Position numbers and translations under genes: made by a program. The notes under the pieces were generated by a model. That model was given only the letters and a program-made list of their open reading frames with translations. It ran no database searches and was not told the DNA's origin. DNA of 64,000 bases from Pseudoflavitalea rhizosphaerae (lineage in GTDB: Bacteria > Bacteroidota > Bacteroidia > Chitinophagales > Chitinophagaceae). Location of the stretch: the NCBI RefSeq assembly GCF_003991355.1, contig NZ_RCSU01000004.1:62001-126000 (forward strand). The letters run 5' to 3'. This document shows positions 43,226-50,524 of the stretch, piece by piece (the first letter of the stretch is position 1; every line of letters starts with the position of its first letter).

Positions 43226-44086
43226 TCAGGATTTCATCTTTACCACATCTTTCAGTTTCCCGTTGTGCGAGTATAGTTGAATATAGAGAAGTTTACCTTG
43301 TTTGTTGTAGAATTTCCAGTCGCCGTTTGGCCTTCCTTGTTTGTAGCTGCCAACTGCCAGCACTGTAGCGTCATTATTCCATTCGTTCCATAACCCGTCT
43401 CTCACACCATTCTTGTAATAGCCGGAGTCCTTTGTTTTTCCATCCGGGAAGAAATTCACATACAGGCCATGATGCAGACATTGGGTGAAAGGTGCATGAT
43501 AACTGTTCTGGCCTGCATTCCGTTCAACTCTTTTTGTTAAAGAAATGACTTGTTCTTCCGAATGGTCATTGTCGAGCGCATGGTAAGAATAACCGGCCGT
43601 CAAGAGATGCCTGGCGGCATTCATATTTTTTCTGGCAATTCCGGTGAGTGCAAAAAACGTACTGCGACCATCTTTTCGCTGGATCTCATTCTTAACATAG
43701 GCCAGTTTTTCTGCATTGTAAGTACGTATGGTGCGCAATGTGCCATCGGGATAATAAGTTTTCCATTCTCCATCGGGAACGGATTTTTGCATCCGGCCTG
43801 AATCCAGCACCTGGCCCGGCTTGTAGAAACTCATCCAGTTGCCCTGCAGTTGATTGCGCTTCACGCCGCTTACAAAAATTGTATCGCCCCCGGCATTCAG
43901 TCCGGTCAATTGATCCCCATCACGGGAAAGATGATCATCAATATGCAGTTTCTGGAAAGCGGCCACTGATAAGGCCGGAATAGGCGATGGTAATGTTCTG
44001 GGTATAGCATAAGAGATCTTATTCTGCGACGAAGCATTTGACAGGAATAAAATCCCTAACCCCGATATGAGTAGGTGTTTATTCAT
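43226..44086 (-). CDS. Secreted MORN-repeat protein (YwqK-like)
   Basis: The product is 286 residues from ATG 44086; the TTG at 44104 would coincide with the predicted transcription start. A signal peptide (LLISGLGILFLSNASSQ) is followed by a C-terminal half of MORN_2/YwqK-type repeats: GEWKTYYPDGTLRTIRTYN, GLYVNFFPDGKTKDSGYYKN, GLWNEWNNDATVLAVGSYKQ and GDWKFYNKQGKLLYIQLY. Such repeats form a beta structure with phospholipid- or protein-binding roles in other organisms. In Bacteroidota they are common in exported proteins of unknown role, often labelled toxin-antitoxin YwqK without proof. It is a single-gene unit. Confidence 0.75.
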   Translation of the reverse strand: MNKHLLISGLGILFLSNASSQNKISYAIPRTLPSPIPALSVAAFQKLHIDDHLSRDGDQLTGLNAGGDTIFVSGVKRNQLQGNWMSFYKPGQVLDSGRMQKSVPDGEWKTYYPDGTLRTIRTYNAEKLAYVKNEIQRKDGRSTFFALTGIARKNMNAARHLLTAGYSYHALDNDHSEEQVISLTKRVERNAGQNSYHAPFTQCLHHGLYVNFFPDGKTKDSGYYKNGVRDGLWNEWNNDATVLAVGSYKQGRPNGDWKFYNKQGKLLYIQLYSHNGKLKDVVKMKS

Positions 44087-44110
44087 GGTAGTGACATTAA
44101 ACAAGCATTA

Positions 44111-44118
44111 CAAATTTA
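44111..44118 (-). promoter_or_regulatory. -7 element of the MORN-repeat gene (TAAATTTG)
   Basis: An exact TAnnTTTG match on the minus strand. It places transcription start near 44104 and decides for the ATG at 44086. No -33 TTTG is seen at the usual distance. Confidence 0.5.
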
Positions 44119-44187
44119 CTGCAATCAACATGAAAGGGGGATTAAAATCGAAGGCTGGGTGCGGGTTGCAAAGCTGTGCCGGGGCGG

Positions 44188-44334
44188 TCGCAAAGGGATA
44201 TGAACGGTGGCTGGAAAACAAACCGGCGCGGGAGGATATTTGTTGAGCTGAGGATAGGTGAGATGGGGCGGTGGTGCCAGGCCAGGCTTTTTCGCTTATG
44301 TTTTCAAGGCCACCTTTTCATATCACCTTTGCAA
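44188..44334. repeat. Imperfect inverted repeat, about 24-26 bp arms
   Basis: Arms at 44188-44211 and 44309-44334 match when one is reversed (TYGCAAAGG...GATATGAA...GGTGGC), with 2 bases of gap and 2 mismatches. A further GGTTGCAAAG at 44164 also matches the outer end of the right arm. It lies in the 680-bp gene-free stretch 44087-44766. It is a MITE-like or structured-RNA candidate; no transposase and no reliable coding frame is present. Confidence 0.55.
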
Positions 44335-44477
44335 CCATATCTCCGGACGTGCAACTGCAATAGTTTTCCCCCTTCCAACCAGCATTCGATAAGAGGGGAG
44401 GGATGGGAAATAGTGCATCACCCTGAATAAAGGTTGCAGTGGGTGCCTGAGTAGAAAAAGGTTATTATTATTTGGTA

Positions 44478-44529
44478 ATTGCTGGTTGATGGCTGGTTAG
44501 TTGCCTGTTTAGTGCTTGTTTATTGCTGT
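44478..44529 (+). repeat. Degenerate tandem repeat, 11-12 bp unit, about five copies
   Basis: Units ATTGCTGGTTG, ATGGCTGGTTA, GTTGCCTGTTTA, GTGCTTGTTTA and TTGCTGT run head to tail. They resemble the GGCTGGT tandem tract before R2, but here no CGCC palindrome follows. Confidence 0.6.
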
Positions 44530-44599
44530 AGGTGTGCTGTCGGGGCGTACTCAGGGGGGTAGGGGATTCCAGATCAATAATGTCGCCAGTGCGGAAGGG

Positions 44600-44755
44600 G
44601 CCGGGAGCGCGGGCATGGGGAAAAGGGCCGATGAAACAAAAGCGAAAAAGCTCATTAGAATTACCGAAGTCAAATCCACCCAACCCACAGCTCAATAACT
44701 ACCAACTGCGTTGGTTTGTTTCATCAGCCCGACTTCACCATCCCCCGCTCCCGGC
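44600..44755. repeat. Imperfect inverted repeat with 41-bp arms
   Basis: Arms 44600-44640 and 44715-44755 match in inverted orientation in about three quarters of positions; the first 10 (GCCGGGAGCG) and last 11 (GATGAAACAAA) are identical. The inner 74 bp show no gene. The right arm ends 11 bp before the stop codon of the saccharopine-dehydrogenase-like gene. Confidence 0.6.
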
Positions 44756-44766
44756 ATTACAAAAAG

Positions 44767-45822
44767 TTATTCCGCATACATGCGCCCCCAGCGGGTTGCA
44801 TAAAAATCATCCAGGCTGATATCTTCCTGCTTCACAAATCCTTTCGCAGGCAGTTTGCCATTAGCTACCAATTCCACAACGGCAGCAACAGAAGCAGCTG
44901 TGGTCCAGGAAATGGCCCTCCAGTTCTGTCCATTGATTTCGCGGGGATGATAAGCCCGGTAGAATTCTTCGCGTTTCAGTTCATTACCATTCCATCCCTC
45001 TACTACCGCATATGTATATACGACATCTTCTTTTACCGGTGGTTTTGCTTCAGTGAGAATCTGTTCTGTGAGTTCTCTTTTTTCTTTGAGGATCAGTTCA
45101 TACAAGAGGAAGCGCATCAGCCTGGCATGGCCGGGATAGCGGATGGTCTTGTAGTTGAGCGTGTCCACTTTTCCTTCCAGCGTTTCACAAAGTGTACCAA
45201 GACCTCCGGAGGTGGAGAAGGCTTCAAATTCCTGTCCTTCGATATTGATGGTTTCGAGACCTTCGAGAGAGGGCACCATTTTGCGAACGCCATTGTGGAT
45301 CACTTCCGCATCGTTGATGTATTCATTGATCACACCGGCAGGGCTCCACGTGAATGAATAACCGAGCAATCCGTTTGGATAGCGGGGAAGCGCACCCACC
45401 CTCAGTTCGATATCTCTGAGTTTGGTAAAGGTTTTGGTGAGATGAGATCCTGCGATGCCGATGAAACCCGGCGCCAGTCCGCATTGCGGGATCATCACGC
45501 CTTTGGAGGTTTCAGCCATTTTACGGATGGCGGCTGTGGTGGCTACATCTTCTGTAAGGTCGAAGTAGTGGATGCCGAGCTCGTACGCGGCTTTTGCAAC
45601 AGCGAGATTGAGATGGTAGGGCAGACAGGACACTACAGCATCCTGGTTGCTGAGGAGCTTTTTCAGTTCTGCGGGATCGGCAACATTGCCCTGGGCAACG
45701 GGGAAACTCACCGGGGATGCAGGCGCCTGTCTGTCGATGCCGGTTACAGAAAACATGTCGGCCAGCAAGGTGCCCACCAAAGAGCCTACCTTACCCATGC
45801 CGGTAACAGCAATTCGTTTCAC
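44767..45822 (-). CDS. Saccharopine dehydrogenase family NAD(P)-binding oxidoreductase
   Basis: The product is 351 residues. An N-terminal Rossmann fold has the dinucleotide motif GMGKVGSLVGTLL (residues 8-20). The next landmarks are VVSCLPYHLNLAVAKAAYEL, HYFDLTEDVATTAAIRKMAE and CGLAPGFIGIAGSHL, characteristic of the saccharopine dehydrogenase/homospermidine synthase-like family. The catalytic C-terminal half follows. Family members act on amino-acid adducts such as lysine-oxoglutarate (saccharopine) in lysine catabolism or on carboxyspermidines. No partner gene of a lysine pathway is nearby, so the substrate is open. It has a palindrome, GGTTGA-ATGC-TCAACC, about 27 bp upstream. Confidence 0.85.
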   Translation of the reverse strand: MKRIAVTGMGKVGSLVGTLLADMFSVTGIDRQAPASPVSFPVAQGNVADPAELKKLLSNQDAVVSCLPYHLNLAVAKAAYELGIHYFDLTEDVATTAAIRKMAETSKGVMIPQCGLAPGFIGIAGSHLTKTFTKLRDIELRVGALPRYPNGLLGYSFTWSPAGVINEYINDAEVIHNGVRKMVPSLEGLETINIEGQEFEAFSTSGGLGTLCETLEGKVDTLNYKTIRYPGHARLMRFLLYELILKEKRELTEQILTEAKPPVKEDVVYTYAVVEGWNGNELKREEFYRAYHPREINGQNWRAISWTTAASVAAVVELVANGKLPAKGFVKQEDISLDDFYATRWGRMYAE

Positions 45823-45848
45823 AATAAAAAATTTAAAATGAATAGAAG

Positions 45849-45864
45849 GGTTGAATGCTCAACC
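45849..45864. promoter_or_regulatory. Palindrome GGTTGA-ATGC-TCAACC upstream of the dehydrogenase gene
   Basis: Perfect 6-bp arms around 4 bp, between the start codon (45822) and the rest of the 216-bp intergenic region. TAAATTTT (45837-45830 on the minus strand) is a possible -7 element. It could be an operator for an unlinked regulator. Confidence 0.35.
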
Positions 45865-46038
45865 AGTTACAGTTAACAATATGCGGGAAAAGGGGAGACA
45901 GTCAACTATGGCACGTTCGCACAGGCGCTCCGCAGGAATGCCATGTACGAATCGAATATTTTGAAGTAGTGGTTCATTGGGAGCTGCAATAATAATGAAT
46001 TTCCTGAAACCGTGCCAGAGGAAATTTATGTAATGGCT

Positions 46039-46800
46039 TTATCGTTCAGAAAGCCAATTAAGGAATGCAGTGGATTTTTCCTTACCTACGGTGAGATCGT
46101 CCGGGGCAGGTACATGCAGGTGCACCAGCAGTTTCCGGCCGTAGTAATGTTCCACTTCCTTCACTGCGTCGAAATTGATGATATATTGCCGGTTAAGCCG
46201 GTAGAATTGTGAAGCGGACAACTGACCCTGTAACTGATCTAGTGAATTGGGTATGGTGTAGGTTTCTTTCCGGAAGTTCACCAGGTGAGTGGTTTCATTA
46301 CGTGTGTAGAAAAAGGCAATATCACCCGAGGCGATGGTGATGTATTTGTTATTCTGGAAAACGAGAAAACTCTTTTTGCCTTCTTCCCTGCCCAGTTTAT
46401 TGAAAAGCGCTGTGAGGTCAGCGTTATGATCACGCTGGAAGAAATTACTCAGTGCATCAACTCTTGCGAGCGCTTTTTCCAGCTCTTCCCTGGAAAAAGG
46501 TTTTAGTATATAATCGATGCCATTGGCCTTGATGGCTTCCATAGCATATTCTCCGTATGCTGTACAAAAAATGATAGGACAGGCGATGCTGACGCTTTTG
46601 AAGATATCGAAGGAAATACCGTCTGACAACTGAATATCCATAAAGAGGAGGTCAACCTGTGGTTGCCTGCTGAAGAAATCCACTGCAGCTTCCACGCTCT
46701 GTAACTGAGCAATGATCTGTGATTCCGGCCTGAGCTGTGTGATCAGCCCCGCCAGTGATTTTGCCGCTTTTATTTCGTCTTCGATGATGACGATCTTCAT
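46039..46800 (-). CDS. LytTR family response regulator
   Basis: The product is 253 residues. The receiver domain (1-120) has acidic EDE at 7-9, phosphorylatable Asp55 in FMDIQLSDG, and Lys in NGIDYILKPFSREEL. The LytTR DNA-binding domain fills about 145-250 (FLVFQNNKYITIASGDIAFF, RNETTHLVNFRKETYTIPNS, FYRLNRQYIINFDAVKEVEH). It binds direct-repeat DNA and is activated by the histidine kinase encoded just upstream; the kinase stop codon and this start overlap by 4 bp (46797-46800). The target genes cannot be named. No effector gene is linked, as the next genes downstream belong to another unit. Confidence 0.95.
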   Translation of the reverse strand: MKIVIIEDEIKAAKSLAGLITQLRPESQIIAQLQSVEAAVDFFSRQPQVDLLFMDIQLSDGISFDIFKSVSIACPIIFCTAYGEYAMEAIKANGIDYILKPFSREELEKALARVDALSNFFQRDHNADLTALFNKLGREEGKKSFLVFQNNKYITIASGDIAFFYTRNETTHLVNFRKETYTIPNSLDQLQGQLSASQFYRLNRQYIINFDAVKEVEHYYGRKLLVHLHVPAPDDLTVGKEKSTAFLNWLSER

Positions 46801-47798
46801 ATTTTCGGAAGTTTGACAGTAAAATATTGGTTGCCCGGATGGATCTCAATTGCTTTGCCACTCAAATGTTGGTAGCGTTGCCGGATATTGTCGATGCCCA
46901 GTCCTGTAGACGCTTCGGTTGTCCTTTTCAGTTGTAATGTGTTCTCCGCGATGAGAAAATTCCCTTCTGTAAAAATACGCATGCGCAGGGGCTTATTGAG
47001 TGAAACGATATTGTGTTTGATGGCGTTCTCAACCAGCAGTTGCAATGTGAATGGAGGAATCTGTGTGCTGGCCCAGTTCTCCGGAACATCGATACTGATC
47101 TCCATCCCTTCTTCAAATCTTGCTTTCAGCAGGAAAATATAAGATCCCAGTATTTTCAATTCTTCGGAAAGGAGTATCAGGTCCGATTTACGGCTTTCGA
47201 GTGAAAAACGGTAAAAATCGGACAGTTTTAAAATGAAGTCGACACTGTGTTTGTCGCCGCTCTCCACCATGTATTTGAGGGTGTTGAGGCTGTTGAACAG
47301 AAAATGTGGGTTTACCTGTTGCCTGAGTAATTCGTATTGTGCGGCGAGATTGTCCATCTTTGAGCGTTCAAGTGCGATGCTCACTTGCTGGTTATGATAA
47401 TTCTGGTAGAGCAGGTGGATGAACATGTAAAAGGTCAGACTGATGAGGATGCCGCGTACTTCGATCATCAGCATTACCGGTCCGAAATCCAGGTGGGTGA
47501 GCAGCAACTGCTGCGCGTAAGCCAGGATGAACATCAGCGCAACACCCAGCCCGATGGTTTTAAGCAAACGGGTAACTGAAAATCCTTTCGCTACATCTTT
47601 GGCAGTATAAGCTGGCAGGGTGTACATGCTGTAATACCAAACAAAAATGGAAAACACGAAAGTGATCACCGAGTTGGCGATGGTCTCATGAAGATTGAAA
47701 TGCTTATCTGCGATCTTCGGCACAGCCATGAGCAGGCCGAGCAACAGTGAGCTGCCCCAGATAACAGAATGCGAAACGCGGAATGCGGGTGTTTTCAT
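46797..47798 (-). CDS. LytS/YehU-type sensor histidine kinase
   Basis: The product is 333 residues with four membrane helices in the first 130 residues (IWGSSLLLGLLMAV, VITFVFSIFVWYYSM, TIGLGVALMFILAY, VRGILISLTFYMFIHLL) and almost no extracytoplasmic loops. The His_kinase domain carries phosphorylated His165 in QQVNPHFLFNSLNTLKYMVE. An ATPase domain has an N-box-like LQLLVENAIKHNI and a G-box STGLGIDNIRQRYQ. It probably senses a membrane or small-molecule signal and phosphorylates the LytTR regulator whose gene it overlaps by 4 bp. The start is 36 bp from the perfect hairpin R3 (47834-47875). Confidence 0.95.
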   Translation of the reverse strand: MKTPAFRVSHSVIWGSSLLLGLLMAVPKIADKHFNLHETIANSVITFVFSIFVWYYSMYTLPAYTAKDVAKGFSVTRLLKTIGLGVALMFILAYAQQLLLTHLDFGPVMLMIEVRGILISLTFYMFIHLLYQNYHNQQVSIALERSKMDNLAAQYELLRQQVNPHFLFNSLNTLKYMVESGDKHSVDFILKLSDFYRFSLESRKSDLILLSEELKILGSYIFLLKARFEEGMEISIDVPENWASTQIPPFTLQLLVENAIKHNIVSLNKPLRMRIFTEGNFLIAENTLQLKRTTEASTGLGIDNIRQRYQHLSGKAIEIHPGNQYFTVKLPKI

Positions 47799-47833
47799 TT
47801 GTAATTACCGAAGTTAAATGAAATACTGATTAT

Positions 47834-47875
47834 CGGAGAGCCGTCGCCCGCGGGGACGCGGGCGACGGCTCTCCG
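47834..47875. repeat. Perfect 19-bp-stem palindrome (copy R3)
   Basis: CGGAGAGCCGTCGCCCGCG pairs fully with its inverse across a GGGA loop. Its core, GTCGCCCGCG-GGGA-CGCGGGCGAC, is the right outer hairpin of R2 (GTCACTCGCG-GGGA-CGCGAGCGAC) with compensating changes on both sides. It stands alone in the 84-bp gap between the OsmC gene and the histidine kinase gene. It could stop OsmC transcripts (minus strand), but no T-run follows. Confidence 0.9.
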
Positions 47876-47882
47876 AATTTAC

Positions 47883-48308
47883 TTATACCAGGTTCAGTTC
47901 AACATTGATATTGCCGCTGGTGGCTTTGGAATACGGACAGGTCTTGTGTGCCGTTTCCACAATATTGCGCGCTGTTTCAGGGTCCAGTCCCGGCAGGTGG
48001 ATATTAAGCCTGGCCTGCAGGAAATATGCATTGCCGGTAGAGCCCAGGTCTACTTCTGCATCAACGGCCGTTTCCTGCGGCAGCCTGATCTTCAGCGTGT
48101 GAGCCGCAAGGCCCATAGCGCCGATGAAACAGGCCGACCAGCCAGCTGCAAATAACTGCTCCGGATTGGTGCCGGCGCCTGTTCCGGGTGAGGATAGTTT
48201 AATATCGAGGCGGCCATCTGAGCTTCGGGATTGCCCGTCTCTTCCTCCTGTTGTATGTGTGTGGGCAGTGTACAATACTTTGTCGATTGGATGTGCTTTG
48301 AATTCCAT
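47883..48308 (-). CDS. OsmC/Ohr family organic hydroperoxide resistance protein
   Basis: The product is 141 residues from ATG 48308; upstream in-frame codons run into the preceding gene and add nothing conserved. Ohr features: GTGAGTNPEQLFAAGWSACF with peroxidatic Cys60 and ETAHKTCPYSKAT with resolving Cys124, plus Arg in GGRDG near the start. It reduces organic and lipid hydroperoxides using lipoyl or other thiols in the cytoplasm. It is the last gene of a four-gene run (50415 to 47883) with gaps of 6-15 bp that also encodes a DUF1223 thioredoxin-fold protein and a di-haem protein, which suggests a shared redox-defence role. Confidence 0.93.
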   Translation of the reverse strand: MEFKAHPIDKVLYTAHTHTTGGRDGQSRSSDGRLDIKLSSPGTGAGTNPEQLFAAGWSACFIGAMGLAAHTLKIRLPQETAVDAEVDLGSTGNAYFLQARLNIHLPGLDPETARNIVETAHKTCPYSKATSGNINVELNLV

Positions 48309-48321
48309 TTGTTCTGTTTTT

Positions 48322-49095
48322 TTATTGATTGAAATTTGATTTGTTGGCGGTAATGATCTTTCCTGTTTTCTTGTTTTGCACAAATGCGATCAACTCATAT
48401 TCTCCAGGTTTGTAACCGGCAGGCGTTTTGATCTGCAGGTTGTGTTGACTTCTGGCATCCTCTTCCTGTATTGCCCTTACGATCTGTACATGGGGAAGAT
48501 GACGGCCTGTATTCTCTCCGGCAGTGACATTGCTTTCGGCTTTTTTCTGCACCAGCGCCAACAGGATGCTATTGCCTTTGGGATCACCATCGAACTGGTA
48601 ACCGATTTCCAGTACATCATTCTGTTTTGAAATGGTGAGCGATAGGTTTCCCTGGGGAAGGCGACTGAGCGCATTGTTGATGGCGTTCACAGTGGCGCCT
48701 TCATCTGATCCTACATTTTCCGATTGTCCGTTCACTACAATTTGTGGTGTGTAGAGAGAGGAGAGGTTCAGCCAGTTCACGTATTGTTGTTGCCTGTTGG
48801 AATAGGCTCGGCTGCTGAACCTGTCTTTCCATCCCTGGTGGTCCCAATAGTCCACGTGATAGGCGAGGATGTATAACGCTGCATTGGGGTTCTCTTCCTG
48901 TAACTGTTCAATCAGTTTGTCGGCGGGCGGACAACTGGAACAACCTTCGGAAGTGAAAAGTTCAATCACGACGAAAGCCTTGCCCGGAGCGGTATCTGAA
49001 GGAGTGCTGTTTTGTGCTTGTGTACAGGATGCAATACCGAGTACGAATGACAGGGCTACTGTTTTTGCAATACTATTTTGTTTTGTGAATTCCAT
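48322..49095 (-). CDS. DUF1223 thioredoxin-fold lipoprotein
   Basis: The product is 257 residues. A lipobox (LGIASC, Cys24) predicts export. VVIELFTSEGCSSCPPADKL (about 42-61) holds the CSSC pair (Cys52, Cys55) on a thioredoxin-like fold, followed by LAYHVDYWDHQGWKDRFSS, QQQYVNWLNLSSLYTPQIVV and NGQSENVG, all DUF1223 hallmarks. DUF1223 proteins are found in proteobacteria and Bacteroidota; their reaction is not settled but a thiol-disulfide role is likely. It begins 15 bp after a small lipoprotein gene and ends 13 bp before OsmC. Confidence 0.88.
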   Translation of the reverse strand: MEFTKQNSIAKTVALSFVLGIASCTQAQNSTPSDTAPGKAFVVIELFTSEGCSSCPPADKLIEQLQEENPNAALYILAYHVDYWDHQGWKDRFSSRAYSNRQQQYVNWLNLSSLYTPQIVVNGQSENVGSDEGATVNAINNALSRLPQGNLSLTISKQNDVLEIGYQFDGDPKGNSILLALVQKKAESNVTAGENTGRHLPHVQIVRAIQEEDARSQHNLQIKTPAGYKPGEYELIAFVQNKKTGKIITANKSNFNQ

Positions 49096-49110
49096 GATGA
49101 TGGGTTTTGA

Positions 49111-49491
49111 TTATTGAGGAAATGCAGCGGGTTGCTGTTCAAGTATGTATTTAATACGGGCTGTTGTGTCAACAATATTGTTGGGTTCTGAATGATAGGC
49201 GCCATTGCTATCAACGGTTTCAACCTGCAATAAATCGCCATTGATCTTGCTGCCATACCAGAATTTGTTTTCCTGTTGGCGGTAGGTGACCAGCTTGAAT
49301 TGTTGTTGCGGGGTATCGTTGTACAAAATACTCATGGTGCCTGCCTTGTCGTTGATCTGGTAAGTGATTACAGACAGACCATTGTCGTTGAATGAGAATC
49401 CGCGCAGGGTTATCTTGCCATAAGGTGATGTGGGCTGGCAACCGGAGAGTATGATTGTAGCTATGGCGAGGAGGATCATTGTTTGTTTCAT
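49111..49491 (-). CDS. Small lipoprotein of unknown function
   Basis: The product is 126 residues. The signal peptide with lipobox (TIILSGC, Cys18) predicts a membrane-anchored protein. The mature part is predicted to be mostly beta (YGKITLRGFSFNDNGLSVIT, GTMSILYNDTPQQQFKLVTY) and ends in a short helix. No family is recognised. It lies 6 bp after the di-haem protein gene and 15 bp before DUF1223, so it belongs to that operon and may be a partner of one of these exported proteins. Confidence 0.8.
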   Translation of the reverse strand: MKQTMILLAIATIILSGCQPTSPYGKITLRGFSFNDNGLSVITYQINDKAGTMSILYNDTPQQQFKLVTYRQQENKFWYGSKINGDLLQVETVDSNGAYHSEPNNIVDTTARIKYILEQQPAAFPQ

Positions 49492-49497
49492 GTTCGT

Positions 49498-50415
49498 TTA
49501 TTTAGTGGTTACGTCAAATACAAACCCGGTTTCTTCAACCAGTTTGTGACAGGAGATACAGGTCTTGTCTGTATTGATATTGCCATAGGGTTTCAGTTCC
49601 GGGGTATCGAATCTTGCGAAGCCCCATCCTTCGGTGGATGCATATTTTTTACTGTCCCTGATCATATATTGGATATTGATGAACTTGCCCGGGCGGATAT
49701 TGCCGGTACTGTCTTCGAGTTTTTGGAATACCAGTTTGGCGATGGTGGAGCCTTCGGGCCAGGGATTGATCTGGCCGGACCTTACAGCTTCGATGGCAAT
49801 GGGATTGGCGTACATCACGCGCATGGTGCCATTGTCGTAACGGGAAGTGGTGCTCAATACCTGCCAGTTCCGGTAAGTTGGATCATAAGTAATACCATTG
49901 GGCGAGACCGGTAGATTTCGTGTGTTGGTTTCTGTTATACCAATAGTTTTTCGTGCTGTATCTTTTTCGGCAGGAGTTGTAGCGGTATTGAGGAATTCCC
50001 GGAGTACCAGCATGTCCTTGTCCGTGATCTTTGCCCCGGGATGCAACAACCGGTAATCCGGCAGGGGCATCTGTTTTGCGGCCAGTTTGTTATAGATCAG
50101 CCAGTAGTTGGATTGCTGTTCGGCGGGAGATAAACTATCCCAGGCAGAAAAATTCAATCTTGCTCGACCCCTGGTTACGTGTTCTGCCACTACGGAGGAT
50201 GCAATGGGCAGTTTGTCGAACCAACTAAGTTTTGTTTCATTGGAGTGACAGTCATAACAGACACGTTCCAGGATCGCCTGTACTTCCGCGGGGAGCATGA
50301 TCTCGCCGGTAACAGGCGGATTGTTTACCGGGACTTTCGCCGTGAAAGCCAGCGTCAATCCGCCTGTTGCGAGGATCAGTAATACTATGAGGGTTTTCTT
50401 TCTTTTGAATTGCAT
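49498..50415 (-). CDS. Di-haem protein: haem-binding domain plus cytochrome P460 domain
   Basis: The product is 305 residues with an N-terminal signal helix (residues 8-26). The first domain is of the haem-binding (DUF3996/Haem_bd-like) type with a c-type site Cys53-x-x-Cys56-His57 (CYDCH) and MPLPDYRLLHPGAKITDKDM. The second domain is cytochrome P460-like (YRNWQVLSTTSRYDNGTMRV, NPWPEGSTIAKLVFQK, GWGFARFDT) and ends with a second site CISCH at 286-290. It should be an exported c-type cytochrome handling electrons or small nitrogen or oxygen species. It is first in the operon with DUF1223 and OsmC. The fusion of these two domains is known in Bacteroidota, but the reaction is not. Confidence 0.88.
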   Translation of the reverse strand: MQFKRKKTLIVLLILATGGLTLAFTAKVPVNNPPVTGEIMLPAEVQAILERVCYDCHSNETKLSWFDKLPIASSVVAEHVTRGRARLNFSAWDSLSPAEQQSNYWLIYNKLAAKQMPLPDYRLLHPGAKITDKDMLVLREFLNTATTPAEKDTARKTIGITETNTRNLPVSPNGITYDPTYRNWQVLSTTSRYDNGTMRVMYANPIAIEAVRSGQINPWPEGSTIAKLVFQKLEDSTGNIRPGKFINIQYMIRDSKKYASTEGWGFARFDTPELKPYGNINTDKTCISCHKLVEETGFVFDVTTK

Positions 50416-50524
50416 GGTAGAATTGATTGTTGATGCAATTTGAAATTCTTCTACCGAGCATCATGGAATATACCCATGTAGTGGACCAACCAGGGGGTGA
50501 ACCGGACAATTGCCGGGGTTATTT

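Noticed and set aside
43226-44086. Toxin-antitoxin system based on the YwqK-type label
   Set aside because: There is no partner toxin gene and the protein has an export signal; the repeats alone do not support an antitoxin role.
44176-44819. Several short open frames in the gene-free stretch
   Set aside because: They run through inverted repeats and low-complexity tandem DNA, overlap each other on both strands, and show no domain or start signal.
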